Positions 1 to 5,117 of a stretch of DNA of 5,470 nt are shown here, in pieces (the stretch's first letter is position 1; every line of letters starts with the position of its first letter). The stretch comes from an uncultured Actinoplanes sp. GTDB lineage: Bacteria; Actinomycetota; Actinomycetes; Mycobacteriales; Micromonosporaceae. The stretch is from contig CAKUMG010000476.1 of NCBI GenBank assembly GCA_934667465.1, positions 1-5,470 on the forward strand, read 5' to 3'. Below the pieces are notes generated by a model that saw nothing but the letters and a program-made list of their open reading frames with translations, searched no databases and was not told the origin of the DNA. A program made the translations under genes and the position numbers.

Positions 1-334
1 GCGCGAAGTAGGCCGCGTCGTAGGCCGCCCCGAGCACGCACAGCTCGAGTTCGCCCTGGGTGAGGTGGCCCTGTTCGAGCAGCAGCGGCCCCGCGCCGCC
101 GCGGGAGGCGCCCGTGTCGAGCGCCGCCTGCCAGGTACGCGCGGCGAGCCGGCCGGACACGGTGAGTAGCTCGCCGACGCCCGGGGCCGCGGCCGACTCG
201 GCATACGTGACCAGGCCTTCCGTCAGATAGACCGTGCCGCCCGGCAGGCCGCCGACGATCAGGGCACCGGTCCGCCGGTCGCCGGCCGCCTGCGTCAGCA
301 GGCGCGCGGCTGTGGCGGACTTCGGGGGCGTCAC
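1..334 (-). CDS. DUF4388/PATAN-like regulatory protein, C-terminal part missing (runs off window)
   Basis: Partial gene: 111 complete codons are visible from a GTG start at 334-332, and the 3' part lies beyond base 1. The start follows a strong ribosome binding site (GGAAGGA, 347-341) by six bases. The visible protein has a short N-terminal helix (RLLTQAAGDR, residues 11-20), then RTGALIVGG (21-29), GGTVYLTEG (32-40) and VTYAES (42-47). This resembles the 'gene product turns sugar-plain strands into a G-x-hydrophobic turn' layout of DUF4388/PATAN-type domains, where a small-residue-rich beta hairpin is followed by helices. The later LLLEQGHLTQGELELCV (84-100) is like the threshold-helix segment seen in such proteins. 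No DNA-binding helix-turn-helix is visible in this part, although longer relatives can carry one. The gene lies 22 bp downstream of the roadblock gene on the same strand and is probably co-transcribed with it. The family call is by pattern memory and only moderate; a role in signalling or gene control is inference. Confidence 0.6.
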   Translation of the reverse strand, partial: MTPPKSATAARLLTQAAGDRRTGALIVGGLPGGTVYLTEGLVTYAESAAAPGVGELLTVSGRLAARTWQAALDTGASRGGAGPLLLEQGHLTQGELELCVLGAAYDAAYFA

Positions 335-340
335 GGCGGC

Positions 341-347
341 TCCTTCC
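341..347 (-). promoter_or_regulatory. Shine-Dalgarno for the DUF4388-like gene
   Basis: On the minus strand the sequence reads GGAAGGA, six bases before the GTG at 334-332. It lies in the 22-bp gap after the roadblock stop codon (359-357). This is the strongest ribosome binding site in the window and it fixes the GTG start of the downstream gene. Confidence 0.75.
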
Positions 348-356
348 GGGGCTTGG

Positions 357-737
357 TCAGGTGGCGGTGAGGTCGTCGGCCAGGTTCTGCATGCGGCGCC
401 GGGCCATGGCGAGGTTGCCGCGGACCCGGTCCAGCCACAGGTAGAGCACCAGCCGGCTGTCGAAGTCGGTACGGACGAGCCGCAGCAGGTGGTAGCCCCC
501 CGCGGTCGTGATGATCAGGTCCTCGAGCAGGTCGTGCGGGACCGCCGAGACGAACAGCGACCGGCTCTGCGCCGCCTGGACGACGTCGGCGGTCCCGGCC
601 GCGGCGGCCTCGTGGTCCTCGTTGGGTGCGGCTCCGGTCGTCGCGACCGGGAGCCCGGTGGTGTAGTCGACGATGCTGGCCCCGAGCGCGCCGGGGATCG
701 TCATGGCCTCCTGCAGACAGTTCTCGACCCCGGGCAC
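357..737 (-). CDS. Roadblock/LC7 domain protein (MglB-like fold)
   Basis: This 126-residue protein is about the usual size of a single free-standing roadblock/LC7 domain. Visible features are an N-terminal helix leading into IPGALGASIVDYTTGLPVA (residues 14-32), the classic 'G-A-x-x-x-I-V-D-x-x-x-G-L' beta hairpin. An acidic/alanine helix follows (40-58), then LEDLIITTAGGYHLLRLV (71-88) and the strand RLVLYLWLD (95-103). It ends in a basic helix, RGNLAMARRRMQNLADDL (106-123). There is no signal peptide or membrane segment, so it is probably cytosolic. In actinobacteria and myxobacteria such proteins dimerise and often regulate small Ras-like GTPases (MglB acting on MglA) or act as scaffolds; no GTPase gene is in view. 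The GTG start at 737-735 is preceded by GAGGAG (747-742) at a short four-base spacing and retains the first helix. An internal ATG at codon 12 would cut into that helix. The gene is divergent from the VOC gene and is followed by the DUF4388-like gene. Confidence 0.82.
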   Translation of the reverse strand: MPGVENCLQEAMTIPGALGASIVDYTTGLPVATTGAAPNEDHEAAAAGTADVVQAAQSRSLFVSAVPHDLLEDLIITTAGGYHLLRLVRTDFDSRLVLYLWLDRVRGNLAMARRRMQNLADDLTAT

Positions 738-915
738 ATCTCTCCTCGCCGCGAGTGATGTCCCCGCCGGCGCCCGGTACGCCCCGGCGGTTCGGGTGGT
801 TCGGTCACGTTACGAGCGGATCTTGCTTGCCCCGCCGTCACAATGGGCCATCCTGCGGCCACGCTGTGATCTCGTGTCGCACCCGGTGTGCGTCATGGTT
901 CTCGATGCGCGGCCA

Positions 916-933
916 GTGGCCGGGAAGGGCCAC
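916..933. repeat. Short inverted repeat (6-bp stem, 6-base loop)
   Basis: GTGGCC at 916-921 and GGCCAC at 928-933 are perfect inverted copies separated by GGGAAG. They lie in the divergent intergenic region. There is no T-tract on either side, so it is not a normal intrinsic terminator. It could be an operator half-site pair or chance in GC-rich DNA. Confidence 0.35.
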
Positions 934-984
934 CGACGGACCCCGTGTGCGTCGCCGTCCGGTGGCGGCGCGGCCGCTTCGGCG

Positions 985-990
985 TAACAT
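985..990 (+). promoter_or_regulatory. Candidate -10 element (TAACAT) for the VOC gene
   Basis: TAACAT fits the actinobacterial TANNNT -10 pattern and stands out in a GC-rich stretch. Transcription starting about seven bases later would give a leader of roughly 33 nt that includes the ribosome binding site at 1016-1021. No recognisable -35 hexamer lies 16-19 bp upstream, so the call is tentative. Confidence 0.35.
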
Positions 991-1015
991 GATCGTCACT
1001 TTCGATGGCGTCTCC

Positions 1016-1021
1016 GGGAGG
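1016..1021 (+). promoter_or_regulatory. Shine-Dalgarno for the VOC gene
   Basis: GGGAGG lies eight bases before the ATG at 1030. This is good spacing and supports that start. It contrasts with the next gene, dgt, which has no such site. Confidence 0.7.
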
Positions 1022-1029
1022 TCCGCACC

Positions 1030-1392
1030 ATGCCCAGCACCTGGGAGCAAGTCGTCATCGACGCCGAGGATCCGGCCCGGCTGGCGCGCTGGTGGGCCGA
1101 GGCGCTCGGCTACCGGATCACGCACGAGGACCCGGCGGCGGTGGCCGTGCGGCGCACCCCGGACAGCCTGCCGGTGCTGCTGTTCGTGCCGGTGCCCGAC
1201 GCGAAGACGGTCAAGAACCGGCTCCACCTCGACCTGCGCCCGGACGACCAGGAGGCGGAGGTGGAGCGCCTGGTCGACATGGGCGCCCGGCCCGCCGACG
1301 TCGGCCAGTCCGACGCCGGCTGGGTGGTCCTCGCCGATCCCGAGGGTAACGAGTTCTGCGTGCTCGAGTCGGCGCCCGCGCGTACGGTCTAG
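1030..1392 (+). CDS. VOC superfamily (glyoxalase/bleomycin-resistance-like) protein
   Basis: This 120-residue protein has the two-module beta-alpha-beta-beta-beta layout of the vicinal oxygen chelate fold, closest to the Glyoxalase_6 type common in Actinobacteria. Module one opens with WEQVVIDAEDPARLARWWAEALG (residues 5-27, strand then helix) and continues to LPVLLFVPVPD (47-57). Module two contains RLHLDLR (64-70), the helix EAEVERLVDMGA (75-86), and the final ADPEGNEFCVLE (102-113). His66 and Glu113 lie where the family often has metal ligands. The usual first-strand His position appears to be Gln7, so metal-dependent catalysis is doubtful. Such proteins may be lyases, dioxygenases or binding proteins; the substrate cannot be named. 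It is cytosolic, with no signal peptide. The ATG start has a clear ribosome binding site. Only nine bases separate its TAG from dgt, so the two may be co-transcribed, though a functional link is not evident. The gene contains no TTA codon. Confidence 0.82.
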   Translation: MPSTWEQVVIDAEDPARLARWWAEALGYRITHEDPAAVAVRRTPDSLPVLLFVPVPDAKTVKNRLHLDLRPDDQEAEVERLVDMGARPADVGQSDAGWVVLADPEGNEFCVLESAPARTV

Positions 1393-1395
1393 CCT
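1390..1395 (+). promoter_or_regulatory. Candidate -10 of a leaderless dgt promoter (TAGCCT)
   Basis: TAGCCT, which overlaps the VOC stop codon, matches TANNNT and ends six bases before the dgt ATG. This is the geometry of a leaderless actinobacterial transcript whose first base is the A of the start codon. No purine-rich ribosome binding site lies before that ATG, which agrees with a leaderless start. The -35 region is not recognisable, so translation by coupling to the VOC stop remains possible. Confidence 0.45.
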
Positions 1396-1401
1396 TGATC
1401 C

Positions 1402-2607
1402 ATGCCGCAGGACAGCGCACGCTTCGTCGCGGAGCCCGCGAAGGACAGCGGCTACGGGCGCACCCAGTTCGAGCGTGACCGTGCCCGGGTGCTGCACTCG
1501 GCCGGCTTCCGGCGGCTCGCCACCAAGACCCAGGTGCACACCGCCGGCTCCGACGACTTCCTGCGCACCCGGCTGACCCACTCGCTCGAGGTGGCGCAGA
1601 TCTCCCGCGAGATGGGCGCGCGGCTCGGCTGCGACCCGGACGTGGTCGACGTCGCCGGCCTGGCCCACGACCTCGGGCACCCGCCGTTCGGCCACAACGG
1701 CGAGGACGCGCTCGACGCCGTGGCCGCGTCGTGCGGCGGGTTCGAGGGCAACGCGCAGACCCTGCGGGTGCTCACCCGCCTCGAGGCCAAGGTCGCCGGT
1801 GCCGGGCTCAACCTCACCCGGGCCTCGCTCGACGCCGCCTGCAAATACCCGTGGCAGCGGCGCCCGGGGACACGCAAATTCGGGGTGTACGCGGACGACC
1901 TGCCCGTCTTCGCGTGGATCCGGGCCACCGCGCCGGCCGGTGAGCGCCGCTGCCTGGAGGCCCAGGTCATGGACTGGGCCGACGACGTGGCCTATTCCGT
2001 GCACGATGTCGAGGACGGCATCCATGGCGGCTACGTGCGGCTGGGCCCGCTGCTGGCCGACGCGGACGAGCGCGCCGAGCTCTGCGCCGACGTGGCCGCG
2101 ACCTACTCCGACGAGAGCCCCGAGGCCCTCGTCGAGGCGCTCGACCTGCTGCTCGCCGACGAGGTCGTGATCGCGGCGGCGGAGCACGACGGCTCCTACC
2201 GGGCCCAGGCCGCCCTCAAGCGCATGACCAGCGTGCTGACCGGCCGGTTCGTGGCCTCCGCCGTCGGCGCGACCAGCAGCCGGCACGGCACCGAGCCGGT
2301 CCGCCGCTACGCCGCCGACCTCGTCGTCCCGCCCACTGTCCGCAACCAGTGCGCACTGCTCAAGGGCATGGCGCTGCGCTACGTGATGCGCTCGCCGGGC
2401 GCCGGCGCGCGCTACGAGCGGCAGCGCGAGATCCTCACCACACTGGTGGAGGCGCTGTGCCGCCGCGCCCCGGACCGGCTGGAGCCGCTCTTCGCCGAGA
2501 TGTGGCACGCCGCGGGCGACGACGCCGCCCGGTTGCGGGTGATCGTCGACCAGGTGGCCTCGCTCACCGACCCGGCCGCGGTCGCCTGGCACGCCGAGCT
2601 GGTCTGA
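1402..2607 (+). CDS. dgt: Deoxyguanosinetriphosphate triphosphohydrolase-like protein (HD domain dNTPase)
   Basis: This enzyme hydrolyses dNTPs to the deoxynucleoside and inorganic tripolyphosphate in the cytosol and so shapes the dNTP pool for replication. The 401-residue protein begins with the Dgt signature GYGRTQFERDR (17-27) and FRRLATKTQV (36-45). It then shows the HD-fold metal ligands: His60 in RLTHSLEVA, His89-Asp90 in AHDLGHPPFGHNGE (88-101), and the distal Asp in MDWADDVAYSVHDVED (190-205, Asp194/195). FEGNAQTLR (114-122) and the KYPW segment (148-151) are also typical. The length agrees with the actinobacterial subfamily (roughly 400-430 residues), and nothing essential is missing. 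The type-2 subfamily is often active on several dNTPs, so strict dGTP preference should not be assumed. The gene precedes dnaG by 75 bp, a neighbourhood shared with Mycobacterium. The ATG has no Shine-Dalgarno but has a -10-like TAGCCT six bases upstream. A later start would remove the conserved N-terminal motif. Confidence 0.95.
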   Translation: MPQDSARFVAEPAKDSGYGRTQFERDRARVLHSAGFRRLATKTQVHTAGSDDFLRTRLTHSLEVAQISREMGARLGCDPDVVDVAGLAHDLGHPPFGHNGEDALDAVAASCGGFEGNAQTLRVLTRLEAKVAGAGLNLTRASLDAACKYPWQRRPGTRKFGVYADDLPVFAWIRATAPAGERRCLEAQVMDWADDVAYSVHDVEDGIHGGYVRLGPLLADADERAELCADVAATYSDESPEALVEALDLLLADEVVIAAAEHDGSYRAQAALKRMTSVLTGRFVASAVGATSSRHGTEPVRRYAADLVVPPTVRNQCALLKGMALRYVMRSPGAGARYERQREILTTLVEALCRRAPDRLEPLFAEMWHAAGDDAARLRVIVDQVASLTDPAAVAWHAELV

Positions 2608-2618
2608 GCCGCGGGGCC

Positions 2619-2642
2619 GGTCCGCGCAGCGGCGGCCGGACC
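2619..2642 (+). other. Hairpin in the dgt-dnaG gap
   Basis: GGTCCG (2619-2624) pairs with CGGACC (2637-2642). Inside it CGC (2625-2627) can pair with GCG (2632-2634) if GC at 2635-2636 bulges out, leaving an AGCG loop. No T-tract follows, so a canonical intrinsic terminator is unlikely. It may attenuate read-through, stabilise the 3' end of the dgt mRNA, or be chance in GC-rich DNA. Confidence 0.35.
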
Positions 2643-2670
2643 CTCGTGGCGGATGGCCGGGAGCGCGAGG

Positions 2671-2676
2671 CAGTAT
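2671..2676 (+). promoter_or_regulatory. Weak candidate -10 before the dnaG GTG (CAGTAT)
   Basis: CAGTAT ends six bases before the conserved GTG start at 2683. It keeps the A at position 2 and the T at position 6 of TANNNT but not the first T. No proper Shine-Dalgarno sits at normal spacing (GCGAGG at 2665-2670 is 12 bases away). A leaderless or weakly led dnaG transcript is possible. This is the weakest of the three similar cases in the window. Confidence 0.25.
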
Positions 2677-2682
2677 GTAGCG

Positions 2683-4539
2683 GTGGCGGGCAGGGTCAAG
2701 GACGAGGACATCGCGCTGGTCCGTGACCGGACCTCGATCGCGGACATCATCAGCGAGACGGTGACGCTGCGCTCGGCGGGCGGCGGCAACCTCAAGGGGC
2801 TGTGCCCCTTCCACGACGAGAAGTCCCCGTCGTTCAACGTCTCTCCGGCCCGCAATGTGTGGTTCTGCTTCGGCTGCGGCGCGGGTGGCGACGCGATCAA
2901 GTTCCTGATGGACGCCGAGCACCTCACGTTCGTGGAGTCGCTCGAGCGGCTCGCGGGCAAGGCCGGCATTCAGCTGCGCTACGACGAGGACGTCAACCGC
3001 AACGGCGGGCAGCAGCAGCGGCAGCAGCAGGCGGGGCAGAAACAGCGGCTGATCGCGGCGCACGCGGAGGCGACCGCGTTCTATCGCGACCAGCTCGGCA
3101 GGGCCGGGGCGCGCAAGGCACGGGAGTTCCTCGCCGAGCGGGGGTTCGGCCGCGACGCCGCCGACAAGTACGGCTGCGGGTTCGCGCCCGACGCGTGGGA
3201 CCTGCTCAGCAAGCACCTGCTGCAGAAGGGGTTCAGCCGGGAGGACCTGATCACCGGCGGGCTCGCGAAGGAGGCGCGCTCCGGGTCGCTGATCGACCGG
3301 TTCCGGCGCCGGCTGCTGTGGCCGATCCGGGATCTCTCCGGCGAGGTGATCGGGTTCGGCGCGCGCAAGCTGTTCGACGACGACGACGGCCCCAAATACC
3401 TCAACACGCCCGAGTCGCCGCTCTACAAGAAGTCGCACGTGCTCTACGGCATCGACCACGCCAAGCGGGAGATCGCCAAGCGGGGCCGGGCGGTCATCGT
3501 CGAGGGCTACACCGACGTGATGGCCTGCCACGAGGCGGGCGAGCCGACGGCCGTCGCCACCTGCGGCACGTCGTTCGGCGTGGACCACATCGGCGTGCTG
3601 CGGCGGCTGCTGATGGACAGCGACAGCTTCACCGGCGAGATCATCTACACGTTCGACGGCGACGCGGCCGGGCAGAAGGCCGCGCTGCGCGCGTTCGAGG
3701 AGGATCAGCGCTTCGTCGGGCGTACGTTCATCGCGGTCTCGCCCGGCAACATGGACCCGTGCGAGCTCCGGCTGGCCCGCGGCGACCTGGCCGTGCGCGA
3801 CATGATCGCCGGCCGCGAGCCGCTGGTGGACTTCGCGCTGCGGCACACGATCTCCCGCTTCGACCTGGACACCGTCGAGGGCCGGGTCGAGGCCATGCGC
3901 AAGGCAGCACCGCTGGTCGCCAAGATCAAGGACCGCGAGAAGCGCCCCGAGTACGCACGCAAGCTCGCCGGCGACCTCGGCATGGAGCTCGAGCCGGTGC
4001 AGCGCGCGGTGGCGCAGGCCATGGCCCCCGACGCGCCCGTGGCCGCGCGGCGCCAGGAGGCCGCGGAGAGCCCGCAGCGCCGGGTCGAGCGGGAGAGCCT
4101 CAAGCTGGCGCTGCAGCAGCCGGTGCTGTGCGGGCCGATGTTCGACACCATCGAACCTGATTCGTACGCGGATCCCGTGCTCCGCTCGGTCCGCGCGGCC
4201 GTCGCGGCGGCCGGCGGCACCGCGTCCGCGACCGGCGGCGCGGTGTGGATCGAGGCGGTCCGCGACTGCTGCGACGACCTGGGCGCCAAGGCCCTGGTCG
4301 GCGAGCTGGCCGTCGAGCCGCTCTACGTCGACGGCGAGCCCGACCTGCGCTATGTGCAGGTGACGGCGGCCCGGCTGCAGGCGAGCACGGTGACGCGCCG
4401 GATCAAGGACCTGAAGTCCAAGGTGCAGCGGCTCAACCCGGTCGCGCACAAGGACGAATACCTCGCCCTCGCGGGTGAGCTCTTCTCGCTGGAACAGCAA
4501 GCCCGTGCGCTCCGAGACCAGGCAGCAGGTGCGTTGTGA
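2683..4539 (+). CDS. dnaG: DNA primase DnaG
   Basis: DnaG synthesises the RNA primers used by the replicative polymerase at the fork and is recruited by the DnaB helicase. From the GTG at 2683 the protein has 618 residues, normal for Actinobacteria. Domain order: an N-terminal CHC2 zinc domain with Cys41, His44, Cys62 and Cys65 (LCPFHDEKSPSF, then FCFGCGAGGDA); a Gln-rich linker (110-121); the catalytic core with the basic GFGARKL (224-230) and YLNTPESPLYKK (239-250); and the TOPRIM centre with Glu274 (VIVEGYTDVM) and Asp325/Asp327 (TFDGDAAG). NMDPCEL (356-362) supplies a third acidic residue, Asp358. The C-terminal helical DnaB-binding region is roughly 440-618. An upstream in-frame ATG at 2653 would add ten residues, but actinobacterial DnaGs normally begin MAGR-[IV]-[RK]-DEDIALV, which matches the GTG start. 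The gene follows dgt and its stop overlaps the next gene. No TTA codon occurs up to base 4500. Confidence 0.97.
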   Translation: MAGRVKDEDIALVRDRTSIADIISETVTLRSAGGGNLKGLCPFHDEKSPSFNVSPARNVWFCFGCGAGGDAIKFLMDAEHLTFVESLERLAGKAGIQLRYDEDVNRNGGQQQRQQQAGQKQRLIAAHAEATAFYRDQLGRAGARKAREFLAERGFGRDAADKYGCGFAPDAWDLLSKHLLQKGFSREDLITGGLAKEARSGSLIDRFRRRLLWPIRDLSGEVIGFGARKLFDDDDGPKYLNTPESPLYKKSHVLYGIDHAKREIAKRGRAVIVEGYTDVMACHEAGEPTAVATCGTSFGVDHIGVLRRLLMDSDSFTGEIIYTFDGDAAGQKAALRAFEEDQRFVGRTFIAVSPGNMDPCELRLARGDLAVRDMIAGREPLVDFALRHTISRFDLDTVEGRVEAMRKAAPLVAKIKDREKRPEYARKLAGDLGMELEPVQRAVAQAMAPDAPVAARRQEAAESPQRRVERESLKLALQQPVLCGPMFDTIEPDSYADPVLRSVRAAVAAAGGTASATGGAVWIEAVRDCCDDLGAKALVGELAVEPLYVDGEPDLRYVQVTAARLQASTVTRRIKDLKSKVQRLNPVAHKDEYLALAGELFSLEQQARALRDQAAGAL

Positions 4540-5060
4540 GCCTTTTCCGCCGTCGCCCGAAGCTCCCCGCGGACAAGACCCCGCCGCTGGAGAGCGAGGA
4601 GCGGGTGCTGTGCTGGTCCGCCACCGCCGACGGGCAGGTGCTGGTCGCCACGAACCGGGGCCTGTGGCTGCCGGGCGGGCGGCGGCTCGGCTGGCACGAG
4701 ATCCACAAGGCGGCGTGGTCGGGGCGCGAGCTGGTGCTCACCGCCGCCGAGGTGGCGCACGAGCGGCCCGGCTACAGCGTGCTGGTGGACGCCCCCGCCG
4801 GCGGCTATCTGCTGCTGGAGCCGGGGGAGCTGCCCGATCAGGTGCGTACGCGGGTCACGCGCTCGGTCGCCTACACGTCGCACCACCACCTGCCCCCGAA
4901 CGGCGGGGTCCGGGTGGTCGCGCGCCGGGTCAGCGGGGTCGACGGGCTGACCTGGTCGGTGCGCTACGACGCGAAGACGGCCGTCGATGCCGATCCGATC
5001 GTGGAGGCGACCGACCAGCTGGTGGCCTCGGCTCAGGAGGCGACCGCGCCGCCGGCCTGA
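4536..5060 (+). CDS. Uncharacterised protein translationally coupled to dnaG
   Basis: This 174-residue protein matches no family I can name with confidence. Its GTG start at 4536-4538 overlaps the dnaG TGA (4537-4539) as GTGA, and a modest AGGTG (4527-4531) lies just upstream. Translational coupling to dnaG is therefore likely. It opens with a basic stretch (SLFRRRPKLPADK, 2-14). A strand-rich segment follows: ERVLCWSATADGQVLVATNRGLWLP (22-46), then RLGWHEIHKAAWSGRELVLT (50-69). This 'value-turn-label-W-x-x-I' pattern recalls bacterial PH-like domains, in which a short strand series is followed by a W-x-E-I turn; that resemblance is inference. The second half has a conserved-looking helix (QVRTRVTRSVAYTSHHHLP, 102-120) with three consecutive histidines at 116-118, then strands (GGVRVVARRV, 123-132; LTWSVRYDA, 138-146). 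There is no signal peptide or membrane span, so it is probably cytosolic. Its tie to dnaG is positional only. Confidence 0.82.
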   Translation: MSLFRRRPKLPADKTPPLESEERVLCWSATADGQVLVATNRGLWLPGGRRLGWHEIHKAAWSGRELVLTAAEVAHERPGYSVLVDAPAGGYLLLEPGELPDQVRTRVTRSVAYTSHHHLPPNGGVRVVARRVSGVDGLTWSVRYDAKTAVDADPIVEATDQLVASAQEATAPPA

Positions 5061-5082
5061 AGTGCGGCGTAGCCGCTTCTTG
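5059..5082 (+). terminator. Possible weak terminator after the dnaG-coupled gene
   Basis: GCGGC (5064-5068) and GCCGC (5072-5076) form a five-pair GC stem around a GTA loop. The flanking AAG (5060-5062) and CTT (5079-5081) can extend it across a small internal loop. The following bases are only briefly T-rich (TTCTT, 5077-5081), so it would be a weak or partial terminator. It begins inside the stop codon of the upstream gene and lies just before the apparent promoter of the ABC gene, which is a sensible position for a transcription boundary. Confidence 0.45.
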
Positions 5083-5110
5083 GAAAGTTGTCGTACCTCC
5101 TCGGTAGGTT
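5080..5110 (+). promoter_or_regulatory. Candidate promoter of a leaderless ABC ATPase transcript
   Basis: TTGGAA (5080-5085) is a plausible -35 and TAGGTT (5105-5110) a good -10, with a somewhat long 19-bp spacer. The -10 ends seven bases before the GTG at 5118, and there is no Shine-Dalgarno in between. This matches leaderless initiation at the GTG. A small dyad, ACCT (5095-5098) with AGGT (5106-5109), overlaps the -10 and might be an operator, though it is short. Confidence 0.5.
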
Positions 5111-5117
5111 CGGCTGC

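Larger units (their letters stand above)
738..1029. promoter_or_regulatory. Divergent intergenic region between the roadblock gene and the VOC gene
   Basis: This 292-bp gap must carry the promoters of the leftward roadblock unit and the rightward VOC-dgt unit. I see no convincing small gene; the open frames crossing it are by-products of high GC. It holds two copies of GGTTCGG at 789-795 and 798-804 (9-bp period), two copies of GTGTGCGTC at 886-894 and 945-953, and a perfect 6-bp inverted repeat GTGGCC/GGCCAC at 916-921 and 928-933. For the leftward gene the best -10-like hexamer is TAACGT on the minus strand (812-807), with no good -35. For the rightward gene TAACAT at 985-990 is the best candidate. 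Whether any of the repeats binds a regulator cannot be decided from the sequence. Confidence 0.5.

Noticed and set aside
673..987. A 104-codon plus-strand frame beginning in the roadblock gene and filling the intergenic gap
   Set aside because: It has no good ribosome binding site, starts antisense within the roadblock gene and shows no family resemblance. The gap is better explained as a divergent control region.
626..1576. A 316-codon plus-strand frame crossing the roadblock gene, the intergenic gap, the VOC gene and the dgt start
   Set aside because: It overlaps well-supported genes in other frames and gives a low-complexity Arg/Pro/Ser-rich product with no motif.
2619..2642. Reading the dgt-dnaG hairpin as a strong intrinsic terminator
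   Set aside because: There is no T-tract after the stem and the stem contains a bulge, so it is listed only as a hairpin of uncertain role.
2802..4160. A 452-codon plus-strand frame inside dnaG
   Set aside because: It is an out-of-frame reading of dnaG with an Arg/Ala/Gly-rich translation. The dnaG frame has all expected motifs through this stretch.
838..4500. A 1220-codon uninterrupted open frame on the minus strand, antisense to the VOC gene, dgt and dnaG
   Set aside because: The VOC gene, dgt and dnaG all lie in the same plus-strand register, and this frame reads the exact reverse complement of their codons. It stays open because those genes use no TTA, CTA or TCA codons, as expected at this GC content. 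Its translation is Arg/Ala/Gly/His-rich with no recognisable domain, while the sense strand encodes clear Dgt and DnaG.
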